This document shows positions 19,453 through 28,896 of a stretch of DNA of 64,000 nucleotides, one piece after another. Location of the stretch: the NCBI RefSeq assembly GCF_011074885.1, contig NC_054683.1, positions 124,001 through 188,000 on the forward strand, written 5' to 3'. This DNA comes from Brettanomyces bruxellensis (lineage: Eukaryota; Ascomycota; Pichiomycetes; Pichiales; Pichiaceae). Under the pieces are notes generated by a model that worked only from the letters and a program-made list of their open reading frames with translations, was not told the origin of the DNA and did no database searches. The stretch's first letter is position 1. Each line of letters begins with the position of its first letter. Position numbers and translations under genes: made by a program.

Positions 19453-20775
19453 TTATAGGCCGTTCCTGGCAAGATTATCTGCGATACTCAGGTAAAAGGC
19501 AAGCGGATTGAAGTCGACCTCTGCACCAACAGCCTGCTTTATTCGATTAACACCTCCCATCCAGTTTATCAAATCCTTGTGGTCTACACCTTCAATGTGA
19601 CCCATGTACTTTCCCCATTTGCAGCTTCGAAGGCTCACCATTCCATCATTTGGTCCCTCTTTCTGGCCAATCACATACCACGGAATATAGTACATGTCGG
19701 AAGGATTGAGGTGTGCCGAACCACCAAAACTGAAGTACTGTACCTTGGGGTCGTTCAAAAGTTCCCGGTTCATTTTCCTAGAGTATTCTCGGGTCATTTG
19801 TCTTAATGAAGGGAAATAGTTGTCTATTGCTGCCTTTGGCGCATACTTCGTGGCAAAATCCGCGGCATACGTCCCTCTATGTGGAGTTGAGATGGTTGTG
19901 AGCGACATGATCTCGTAGTTCTTTTTTTCGAGTTTTGAGATTAGATACCGGCAGTCCAAACCTCCCATTGAATGTGCAACAAGGTTGATCTTCACATTCT
20001 CGTTCGTGTGGTGCTTATTTTGCCATTTTGTCACTTTATCCGCAATAAATTCATTCAATGCACCTGCTCGCGTTTCAATTGCAGCAAAAGGTGGAACTTT
20101 GGCCACCAAAACACGGCATCCGTGTTCCTCTAATGTTTCTTTTATGCCATGCCAATACTCAAACAGTGCAACTCCACCTTCATTTTCATCTTCCGAGTCA
20201 TCTTTTGGCTTCAGTTTGTTCTCCCGATCAATTTCCTGCTTGCCCCGCTCCATTTCCTGGTATAACGCATCGTCTTTTTTCTGCTTTTTTTCGGTTTCAC
20301 TCTTGAATGGTGACATATCGATCGAAAACTTGACTGCCGGAATATAAATAAGCGTATCGAATCCGGAAAACCCGTGGCAAAGCACTATCGGGTACTTTGG
20401 TACTCTGTAGTCTTTCTTCACCTTCGAAAAGTTTAAAGACTGATCATCTGATTCCGGTTCCACGGTATCATCCTCACGGATGTTTGTTGTTGCATTTTCG
20501 ACTTCATTTGTCCTGTATAAGCTTTCTGGAACTGCTCTATAGTTAAAGACAGCAACTCCCTGCACCAAACGTGTATCTGTCTTCACGAGTGCTGTAAGAG
20601 CTTGCACTGCATCTATACTGGCCTTAGATAGCACTTTAAAGTATGGATTGAGACTTGATGTGCTTTGGTTCAGATCTCGGTTACAGTAGTCGACTGTTCG
20701 GCATGATTGGAAGCTGGGAAGCCATTTATTTATAGTCTTGACATTGGGAATATTGAATTGTAGTCCGGCTATCAT
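19453..20775 (-). CDS. TGL2: Tgl2-like mitochondrial triacylglycerol lipase
   Basis: An alpha/beta-hydrolase of 440 residues. The oxyanion loop is PIVLCHGFSGFDT (129-141). The nucleophile elbow is VAHSMGGLDCRYL with Ser269, and a likely catalytic His lies in HIEGVDHKDLINW (near 396). Yeast Tgl2 has the same HG...HSMGG...HxDL arrangement and acts on short-chain tri- and diacylglycerols in mitochondria. This protein is longer than yeast Tgl2 (326 residues). The extra length is an N-terminal region of about 120 residues and a charged insertion rich in Lys, Asp and Glu (about 155-200). The N-terminus is weakly basic, compatible with but not proof of mitochondrial import. It converges with the SIP3-like gene, 78 bp away. 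Confidence 0.85.
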   Translation of the reverse strand: MIAGLQFNIPNVKTINKWLPSFQSCRTVDYCNRDLNQSTSSLNPYFKVLSKASIDAVQALTALVKTDTRLVQGVAVFNYRAVPESLYRTNEVENATTNIREDDTVEPESDDQSLNFSKVKKDYRVPKYPIVLCHGFSGFDTLIYIPAVKFSIDMSPFKSETEKKQKKDDALYQEMERGKQEIDRENKLKPKDDSEDENEGGVALFEYWHGIKETLEEHGCRVLVAKVPPFAAIETRAGALNEFIADKVTKWQNKHHTNENVKINLVAHSMGGLDCRYLISKLEKKNYEIMSLTTISTPHRGTYAADFATKYAPKAAIDNYFPSLRQMTREYSRKMNRELLNDPKVQYFSFGGSAHLNPSDMYYIPWYVIGQKEGPNDGMVSLRSCKWGKYMGHIEGVDHKDLINWMGGVNRIKQAVGAEVDFNPLAFYLSIADNLARNGL

Positions 20776-21548
20776 TTTTACCTTGCCTATTTATAAGCAA
20801 TAGATTATTTTTTCGAATTCGCTTCCCAATTGATAAGTCTTTTTCGTTCAATGAACACAGTACATCAGGTAATAAATGTGTATGTAACGTAATGCAATTA
20901 GAGGTGTGTGTAATATAAAAAGACGCACGCTAAAGGTTGTAGTTTGCTTTACAATAAAGTCGATCGACGCAAATACTATTAGTAGGAGCCCATACAAAAT
21001 ATATGCGAGAAGCCGAAATTTTATGCGAGCCGGTACTTGCTACCTCCAAAATGCTATTCCGGTAGCGATCCTTGGCCAATCGCGTTAAAGCAGAAAGAGT
21101 AGAAAGAAAAATACAAAATTTGGAGCGCAGCATAAAAAATGAGGCGGTATTTCTAATGAACGGGAAATTTATTGCACTTGTGCGAGATTAGAAATAGCGC
21201 GCGGAGTGACTTTCATTTTTGCTAGCGTCACCCTAAAATCAACAGCGGGAGAAAAAAGTCTTATTAATTGAAACTTTGCAGTATAATGCAAGGCCCAATA
21301 AACTTTTTTTTACCTTCGTCTAATTGGCAACTTCCCCATTTCTTCGTGTTGGCAGTATAATAATATCCTCATTATTTAATATATTTTTTTCATTTCTCCT
21401 ACTCACCCTACTGCAGGCAAGGCTTTTTCGCTGAGGAAATATAATTTTAACTTTTTACACGTTTTGTATAATTCTTTCAAATACATCTTCTTCACACCGC
21501 AGTAAGAAACGATTTTGTTAACTTATTCCTGCCTCATCAATTAACAAA
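20776..21548. other. Divergent promoter TGL2 / ATP1
   Basis: 773 bp with no gene. Pyrimidine-rich tracts and the AT-rich stretch TTTAATATATTTTTT (21376-21390) lie about 160 bp before the ATP1 ATG and may contain its core promoter. The frames at 20906-21133 look accidental. Confidence 0.45.
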
Positions 21549-24140
21549 ATGCTTTCTGCTAGAACTATCAGAGCAGTTGCAAGCAAAGCCTTGTCCTGCG
21601 GCCTTGTTAGAGCTCTTCCAAGAGCTGCTAGAGTTGTAAGTATGATGTTAAGACTTTATGACATGTGAGAAACTGATAATTGCGGCTTTAATATCAACGT
21701 CTCAGCTTAATCTGGTTTTCTTTTTGTTTTCTGTTTCCATGATTGAGTATTGATTTCAATTTTTCCCGTCGGATGCTTTGTGAGGTTAATTTGTTGTTTA
21801 TTTTCAAAGATAGGGCACATTCGTTAAAGACTGATTCAAAAAAACAGTTGATGCAATTTCTCTCCTAATCTGACATCTTTTTGTCTGTTAATCACGGAAT
21901 TCGTCTTACTAACATTAGCTTTTGTATTCTTACAGGCTACACCATTTGTCAGAAATTACGCCGCTAAGGCTACCCCAACTGAGGTCTCTTCTATCTTGGA
22001 GTCCAAGATCAGAGGTGTTTCTCAAGAGGCCAACTTGGATGAAACCGGTAAGGTTTTAGCTGTTGGGTAAGTATAATTCAAATTCAATTTTCACTACTGT
22101 TTGAGCTATGTTTTTGTTTTGTTTTGTTCGGTTTATCTATTTTCACTACAGGTGGCTGCAGAACTAGAGGCATTTTTATTTTAACATTCCGGCAGGTAAT
22201 GTCGTAAGTGAGTGATGGGATTTTTTGATATTGCGTTTGACGAACAGTCAAATTGACTAGTCGACAATAATTTGCCATTGCCTGCATGTTTGTTGCCTTT
22301 TGATTTAGTCTTCATTCGCTTTGGGCTTTGTTCTTTTCTCACCCGTGGGGAAAATCAAAGCTTTTTTTTTTTCGAGCAACCAGCAAATCTCGAAGGAGGA
22401 ATTTTTAAATCTTGGTTCCTGTTTTCCTGATCCACAGAGGGAAATTTTTGGCTCCTTCGAGCTTACATGGTTCGCGAATTTTTATTGGTCAATTCGAGGA
22501 AATCTTTAACTTGTCCATTTTTTTTCTCGTTGGTGTCCAAGAATTTTAATACGCATGCGCAAATCAGGCGGAAAATGACTTTTTTGCGTCGGCACTAATA
22601 GGCATTTGATTGTTCTTAGTGGTTAGTGCTCATGGAGGTCACACGGCTCAAATAAACAGAATTTTGCGTTATACACGAAGAAAATCTATACTAACATCAT
22701 ATAACATTTTAATCCAGTGACGGTATTGCTCATGTTTACGGTCTTAAGAACTGTCAGGCTGAGGAGTTGGTCGAGTTTGCATCGGGTGTTAAAGGTATGG
22801 CCTTGAACTTGGAGCCAGGTCAGGTTGGTATTGTGTTGTTTGGTGGTGACAGAGAAGTCAAGCAAGGTGAAATTGTCAAGAGAACAGGTAAGATTGTCGA
22901 TGTTCCTGTTGGACCAGCCATGTTGGGAAGAGTTGTTGATGCTTTGGGAAACCCAATCGATGGTAAGGGACCAATCGAAGCTGTTGGACACAGAAGAGCC
23001 GAGCTTAAAGCACCAGGTATTTTGCCAAGACAACCAGTTCGTGAACCAGTGCAAACTGGTTTGAAATCTATTGATGCCCTTGTTCCTATCGGAAGAGGAC
23101 AGAGAGAGTTGATTATTGGTGACAGACAAACCGGTAAGACTGCTGTTGCCTTGGACGCTATTTTGAACCAGAAGAGATGGAACAGCGGTAAGGATGAGAA
23201 GAAGAAGTTGTACTGTGTCTACGTTGCCATTGGTCAAAAGAGATCGACCGTCGCACAACTTGTCCAGACTTTGGAGCAACACGATGCCTTGAAATACTCC
23301 ATTATCGTTGCCGCCACCGCTTCTGAGGCAGCTCCATTGCAATATTTGGCTCCATTCACAGCTTGTGCTATTGCTGAATGGTTCAGAGATAACGGAAAGC
23401 ATGCCTTGATCGTCTACGATGACTTGTCCAAGCAGGCCGTTGCTTACAGACAGTTATCTTTGCTTTTGAGAAGACCTCCTGGAAGAGAAGCTTATCCTGG
23501 TGATGTCTTCTACTTGCACTCCAGATTGTTGGAGAGAGCCGCCAAGATGGGTGACAAGGAAGGCGCTGGTTCTTTGACTGCTTTGCCAATTATTGAGACT
23601 CAGGGTGGTGATGTTTCTGCTTATATTCCAACGAATGTCATTTCCATCACTGATGGTCAGATCTTCTTGGAGGCTGAATTGTTCTACAAGGGTATCAGAC
23701 CAGCCATTAACGTCGGTTTGTCTGTTTCCCGTGTCGGTTCCGCCGCCCAGGTTAAGGCCATGAAGCAGGTTGCTGGTTCCTTGAAGTTGTTCTTGGCCCA
23801 GTACAGAGAGGTTGCTGCCTTCGCACAGTTCGGTTCCGATTTGGATGCTTCTACCAAGAAGACCTTGGTTAGAGGTGAGAGATTGACCCAGTTGTTGAAA
23901 CAGAAGCAGTACCACCCATACGCTGTTGAGGAAGAGGTTCCAGTTATCTACGCTGGTGTCAACGGTTTCCTCGATAAGTTCCCTGCCGAAAGAGTTCCAG
24001 AGTTTGAAGAAAAATTCTTGGCCTACTTGAAGGCTGAGCATAGCGGTATCTTGTCTAACATTAGAGAGAACGGTGCTTTGAAAGATGCCGACTTTGCCAA
24101 CTTGAAGAAGGCTACTGAGGACTTCGTTGCCACATTCTAA
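21549..24140 (+). CDS. ATP1: Atp1, F1-ATP synthase alpha subunit, three exons
   Basis: The alpha subunit of mitochondrial F1Fo-ATP synthase, a non-catalytic nucleotide-binding partner of beta. The spliced CDS is 87 + 131 + 1423 nt = 547 codons, giving 546 residues; yeast Atp1 has 545. Exon 1 (21549-21635) encodes a basic presequence ([16 protein letters not shown]). Exon 2 (21936-22066) runs from the presequence end into the N-terminal beta barrel. Exon 3 (22718-24140) resumes inside the conserved [10 protein letters not shown] block. Motifs: P-loop GDRQTGKT (207-214), [15 protein letters not shown], and the alpha-subunit signature [17 protein letters not shown]. Codon use is strongly biased towards TTG, GGT, AAG and AGA, typical of a highly expressed gene. 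Introns of 300 and 651 nt are unusual for such a gene in intron-poor yeasts. Confidence 0.97.
21636..21935 (+). other. ATP1: ATP1 intron 1
   Basis: 300 nt. Donor GTAAGT at 21636-21641, branch site TACTAAC at 21907-21913, acceptor ACAG ending at 21935. The intron sits between codons (phase 0), directly after the presequence-coding exon. Confidence 0.93.
22067..22717 (+). other. ATP1: ATP1 intron 2
   Basis: 651 nt. Donor GTAAGT at 22067-22072, branch site TACTAAC at 22689-22695, acceptor CCAG ending at 22717. It splits a Gly codon (phase 2) in the conserved VGDGIA block. The interior carries a perfect hairpin TTTGAC/GTCAAA (22236-22252) but no snoRNA box pattern that I could confirm. Confidence 0.93.
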
Positions 24141-24700
24141 GCTGAAGTTATTCCACTGATCTAACTAACTACTATTCCCATGTTAAATTCCTTTAAAAAT
24201 AAAATATTTCAATTTGAAAAACACATCACGTTAATAGGGACGTTGCTCAGAATGAACAGAGCATTGGCTTAGAGTCAGTTTATGTATTGGAAGCTCATGT
24301 ATGAAGTGGGAAACTCTAGAGATGATGGTTTCATTGCTGGTGGTTCTTGTCTTTTTTATTATTCTTTGTCAAAAGGATAATTGTCATTCGGTGTGCTCGT
24401 GCAAATGTGGCTCGTTTTAGACATAAGTTGTCACTAATTCCGAGCACAGTTATAACTGAGTGCCTGTTGTCTTTAGTTTGCAGAGTGGCCGTTATGAGTT
24501 TTCTGTATATTTGGCTGCTTTTGCATTCACCATCAGTATACGGCTCTTCTTCGTTTTGTTTCTTGTTATTCTTTCTATCGGTTTTTTTTTACGATGCTCT
24601 TAGCGGTGTTCATTCCTCACAGCTCTTTTATTTAACAATCAATTTATATTCTGCAAGACTTTAAATCAGATAATGTAGATCGTACTATTTAGTGCTCGTT
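24141..24700. other. ATP1: 3' region of ATP1
   Basis: After the stop codon comes an AT-rich stretch with AATAAAATA (24199-24207) that could act in 3'-end formation. The 105-residue frame at 24347-24664 is Phe/Leu/Ser rich with no recognisable domain and is probably not a gene. Confidence 0.35.
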
Positions 24701-26525
24701 TGCTCGATGGTGTACGATAATCTGAGATTGTACAAAGTAGGCATTGCTTTAGATAGAAGTAGCCTCGATCCAGTTTATTTACTGACGCATTTTGACCATT
24801 GATCGTTGAGAGAGTAAATCAACCCACAAAATATGTTTTTTAAGGCATTTTGTCGGTCTGAAATACTAGAGCAAAGTCATTATTACAGCAACCCTTCATA
24901 TCTTTGAAAATTTAAGCATGCCTTTAATTGATACGACAGTTATTCATGGCCGAAATGAACGAACGGATGTTCGTCGACAAAACTTAACCATTCGACATGA
25001 TATCACTCCAATCGGTCAAGATTTTCCTTTTAAACATTGTATCCGTCTTTATTTTTTTTTAATTTCATTACTATAATTTTTATTAAAAGCATGTTTCATA
25101 CGAAGTCTAATTCTAACACTTTGATGGCAATAATAACGATTGAGTACGTAAGTAATCGTATTTTTCTGAAAGGAACAATTAATACAACTAGCATCGGAAT
25201 TCTCACCCTAACTACTAGATCTTAAATGCATAGAAATGTCGAAATTTATGAAATCTCTTTTATTTTTCAATTATTGTTGTTGTACATGTTGAATTAAGTT
25301 ATAATACTTGAATTAAATCAATGGGACAGCAGAGATTTCTTTTGTGAAAAATGAATGGACGTATACCTTAGACCTGAAACATAATCCAAGATCCAGTCAA
25401 ACCGAACAATATGAGTTCAAGTTATATAAATCATGCGTACTGTATCAGTTTGATTCACGCTGTTACTTTAATGCAAGTAACATCACAAGACGGGTTAGAA
25501 TTCTGAAGTTATTGACAAGGTCAACCAGGAAAAATAATGACTTTTCTGGGAAAGACTATTCAACCAAATGCCTGTTCGTAAGAGCGCCTATGTCCCGATG
25601 GGAATTTTAATATAGTTCTAGAGTTCGACTAAAAGTTTTGTTCTTTCCTCAAGACTAATTTCTTTTCAAATAGCCAATTGTTCATTTCCATAATCATTCA
25701 TTAAATAAATAATATATCTATGTTACCAGAGCATACCAAAAAGCTAATGATAGTATTTAGTACCAGGTAATTGGTATTAAAGATTTCTTAGTTTGATTGT
25801 AAGATTTGAAACTATAGATCTTTAATGATGATTCGGAACAACATACGTTAGACACTCGATAATAAAATTTATTCATGTTTAAATTTTCAACAAATATAAT
25901 TATGTTATTAAGAATCATATGTTGATTACATTAAAATTAATGTTAAGATTGGTGTTCTTAGATTTAATATAGTATTGGATAGTATTGGATAGTATTTGAA
26001 ATATAAAAAGTGTGCATTGAGGGTACACATAAAAGTAGAACATTTTCATATAATCGTGTTCATATCTCCATAAACGACAAATAGCATCCTACTAGTAAAA
26101 GAATGTTACGTTTGGAAATCAGAATTGTATTGATAGATTATTTTAAATATGTTTTTAAAGCTCGTTTGAACTATGTTAAAGTTGTTGCTACCAGATTTGG
26201 TATAAATTTCGATGTTTATTGTAATATAGACTTTTGTATAGTTCTTAGTATAAACACAAGAGGATATCTTAGCTTTACATAGTTGTCGTTGTTCTTCTTG
26301 TAGAACACCATACACCATGGGGCTTGTTCTCATTAGTATTTCATTGTTCTATCCTTCTATTGCTTTGACAAACTAGGTATGCATGCCATCTAAAAGTGTA
26401 TTATATATTTCAATTAATTACAACATTTTTGAACGGATTTAAAAAAAAAAAAACTAGTTTTATTATTCACCAGAGTACCAAGCGTAAAGATAATATCATT
26501 ACTCTCAATATTAAAGATATACTAC

Positions 26526-26710
26526 ATTGTCTGAATCCCAGACCCCCTAAATCCTTATTAACCTTATTAAAACAAAATAACACTGACTAAGTCTCATAAA
26601 TAATATATAGGAAACTACTGAACTGTCGGACATATGAGAATATTACCTAGTATTAGGTAATCTATTATTATATGTCATTAGATTTATTTGTTTTGAGATC
26701 TGAACTTATT
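26526..26710 (+). repeat. Degenerate repeat, copy 1 of a pair
   Basis: It shares ATTGTCTGAATCCC exactly (26526-26539) with 27128-27141. The similarity continues as a CTTATTA-type tract, an ACTCATAA/GTCTCATAA segment and an ATTTATTTGT block at similar spacing in both copies. This is probably an old LTR fragment. Confidence 0.5.
26642..26661. repeat. Palindrome ATTACCTA-N4-TAGGTAAT
   Basis: 8-bp perfect arms (26642-26649 and 26654-26661) surround GTAT, within the low-GC block and inside degenerate repeat copy 1. Function unknown. Confidence 0.5.
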
Positions 26711-27127
26711 CTAAAATAACGAAGATTTAGAATAATATCTAATAGAGACAATCCTGGATAAAATGCACTAACTGTGTATGTTAGGAAATCAGCAGAAAAA
26801 TAATTATGCGCGATCATAATTCTGTTTCTGAGAATTAAATCTTTTTTTTCATTATGTATGATTACCTCACTTTATTTTCCTTTTTATTTTTACTTTACTT
26901 TACCTCTTTTTATATAACTTGTTTCTTCTACGAAGGGACGAGACCCGATAGCCTATTTTGCAATACAACTAGTTCGACTCCACTTTGATGGTAACAGAGT
27001 AAAGGAAGTAAATTCATTTTCTTCTATGGTGACACATACACAATTGTTAGAATGTTAAAGGCATTAACATTATCACACAGACCACTTGGTACATTTATAT
27101 CCACCCACTTAGGTAACCGACCTTACA

Positions 27128-27300
27128 ATTGTCTGAATCCCCCCGACTGCTAGGTTCTTATTAGTTCTATTAAAGAAGGAGTTTGATAGCTAAAGCCCGG
27201 GAGTAACTCATAAGGTCTCTCTTAACTCCGACATGAACTATAATACGTTACTCACAAACAACAATTATAATACATAATTTATTTGTCTCGAAACTAATTT
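27128..27300 (+). repeat. Degenerate repeat, copy 2 of a pair
   Basis: The partner of 26526-26710. This copy is more GC-rich, with CCCCCCGACTGC and GCCCGGGAG segments, and leads into the LTR remnant that ends before tRNA-Gly. Confidence 0.5.
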
Positions 27301-27346
27301 AATGAAGTGTTAAAGTACGTCAATTCAAAAATCTGTAACCGAGATC

Positions 27347-27405
27347 TCCGAGCTCCGCGGAATTCCGCAAGCTTCCGGACAACTCCGTCCATTCCGTCAC
27401 TTCCG
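27347..27405 (+). promoter_or_regulatory. Seven TCCG motifs at about 10-bp spacing
   Basis: TCCG begins at 27347, 27354, 27364, 27374, 27384, 27393 and 27402: steps of 7, 10, 10, 10, 9 and 9 bp. Further TCCGs occur at 27469 and 27478. Such helical phasing places all copies on one DNA face. It sits in LTR-derived DNA in the tRNA-Gly upstream region. Confidence 0.45.
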
Positions 27406-28020
27406 TTAACCCTTCCTAGTTTGTTGATATTTCGTTACCATTTATCTTTATCTTTTATCCTTTTCGCTTCCGAAGTCTCCGTGTGTATGAATCCCGTTAT
27501 CCGCAGACTTCCTGTCGGAACCTATGAGTTATAATAATGTTTCATATGTTAATAACGCATAAAGGTTCAACTGGTATTTGATTTATAATATGTGAATCAA
27601 ATTAATGTTCAGACAGATAGAAGAAATAATTCGCGGGGAAATTTTTCCTGTGAAATAAATTTCTCCCTAATCTACTTTCGGCTGAGAATGACCTATTCCA
27701 CTTCTGCGGAAAAATATCTCTTATATGTATGTACTACTTTTTCCTTATATACTATGTGTCTCTTAGAAGGGACGACGACTTTATTGTGTAATTTGCAATA
27801 CATATTCATATAAGGAAATCCATCTTGAAGTGAACCTTCAGCTGAAACCAAGAGTAACCTTCGGGTTCTCGCTGGATTACAAACGTGTTCGTAAGGACCC
27901 TATTTTGTTATGGGGGTCATTCTATGCAACAGAAGTCTTTTCTATATCCGAACTATATGGCCAATCCCGTTCATAACCTTGGGCATCTGCGCGCTCGGTA
28001 GTGCTACGGCACAGAGATAT

Positions 28021-28122
28021 GTGAGCAATTAAGTAGATACAAATGTCACACGGGATTTATATACTCTGACAGTGAGCAATTAAGTAGATACAAATGTCAC
28101 ACGGGATTTATATACTCTGACA
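28021..28122 (+). repeat. 51-bp perfect tandem duplication inside the LTR
   Basis: The 51-bp unit GTGAGCAATTAAG...ACTCTGACA is present twice back to back (28021-28071 and 28072-28122) with no mismatch. The 58.8-58.9 kb copy carries the unit once. It is therefore a recent local duplication or replication slippage. Confidence 0.9.
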
Positions 28123-28190
28123 TGGCGTCACAGACAGGATGCTCAGTTTTGCATAAGAATCATAGGTTCCGACACTTCCGAACGACCGTC

Positions 28191-28198
28191 TATATAAG
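28191..28198 (+). promoter_or_regulatory. TATA box in LTR copy A
   Basis: TATATAAG in a GC-richer context (ACCGTC before it, ACAGTC after), followed by a pyrimidine-rich leader. This is the usual layout of a retrotransposon LTR promoter, about 165 bp before the tRNA gene. Confidence 0.45.
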
Positions 28199-28364
28199 AC
28201 AGTCTTTTTCTCTTCTTTACAATCATTTCCTTTTCCCTCAAGATTACTTTCATTCTTGAGTTATATACTTTCAACAAGATTTTGACTACTTTTATCCTAG
28301 TTAAACCCGTTACACAACTCTACACCACTTTACGAATCAGACGGCCCGTTACAAAATCAGACAT

Positions 28365-28435
28365 GCGCGAGTGGTTTAGTGGTAAAATTCACCGTTGCCA
28401 TCGATGAGCCCCCAGTTCGATTCCGGGCTCGCGCA
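28365..28435 (+). tRNA. tRNA-Gly(GCC)
   Basis: A 71-nt intronless cloverleaf. The acceptor arm GCGCGAG (28365-28371) pairs fully with CTCGCGC (28428-28434), followed by discriminator A. The D-arm region TGGTTTAGTGGTAAAATTC contains the A box, the anticodon loop TTGCCAT gives anticodon GCC, and the T arm has GTTCGATTC (B box). A TTATTTTTTG tract directly downstream would serve as Pol III terminator. It lies 11 bp after the apparent 3' end of LTR copy A in the same orientation. Confidence 0.96.
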
Positions 28436-28896
28436 AGTTATTTTTTGATTTTATAAAAATCATATTTTTATTTTACTTTACTATTGTAAAATAGATGGAT
28501 GATGATAGTGTAAATAGTATAGTACTACCTTTGTGAATCTAGCTTGCATGTTGTTATGTACATCTAAAGGAGATGCATTCTATTTCAGTATTTACATAAA
28601 ATTCATAAAAGGGGAGGAGTTTTGGAGAAAAACCTTATAATAGTTTCGGTGAAAGAAGTAAAACAAAACAAAATTTAGACATTTTCAATACCTGTAGGAT
28701 CAATCATCCGAACAAGATTAATTAATGGTAACATATCTTCACCAATATGTGCTTCCCAAAAATACAGTTTGATTTCTATTTTCTAAAATACATTTGGACT
28801 ACATCACAGATAATACTCAAAAACAAAATTTTGAGAATGTGATACCGATCAAATGCAATTTATTAAACTTCGTTCTATTAATACAGATATTATTAA
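28436..28896. other. Intergenic, tRNA-Gly to kinase gene
   Basis: The first bases include a T-rich Pol III terminator (28440-28446). The remainder is AT-rich 3' flank of the minus-strand kinase gene. No gene or repeat match was seen. Confidence 0.5.

Larger units (their letters stand above)
24700..27540. other. AT-rich gene-free block with degenerate repeats
   Basis: No convincing gene is seen. Hand counts give 7 G/C of 60 at 25861-25920, 13 of 60 at 25921-25980 and 9 of 60 at 26401-26460, against 28 of 60 in ATP1 (23101-23160). The block has a short direct repeat (25970-25997), a 20-bp palindrome (26642-26661) and two diverged repeat copies (26526-26710 and 27128-27300). Frames such as 25344-25610 and 26106-26333 resemble no family I know. 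It looks like decayed transposon DNA; a centromere or origin role is possible but unproven. Confidence 0.5.
27560..28353 (+). mobile_element. LTR retrotransposon remnant (solo LTR-like), copy A
   Basis: The core shares long matching text with three other places at 57.7-58.9 kb, including a GGCCAATC...GTTCATAACC...GCGCTCGG...GTGCTA block (27960-28010) and GAGAATGACCTATTCCACTTCT (27687-27708). A TATA box (TATATAAG, 28191-28198) and a T/C-rich leader follow, as in an LTR promoter. The 3' end is taken as TTACA at 28349-28353, 11 bp before tRNA-Gly. No gag or pol coding sequence is recognisable. The 5' boundary is uncertain. Confidence 0.6.

Noticed and set aside
22686..24041. Long minus-strand frames inside ATP1
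   Set aside because: Mirror of a highly biased coding sequence. Their proteins show no family features, and ATP1 itself is certain.
24347..24664. 105-codon frame downstream of ATP1
   Set aside because: Low-complexity Phe/Leu/Ser composition, no motif, and no sign of splicing or conserved blocks.
25344..25610. 88-codon frame in the AT-rich block
   Set aside because: No resemblance to gag, pol or any host family, and it lies in decayed DNA. Judged accidental.
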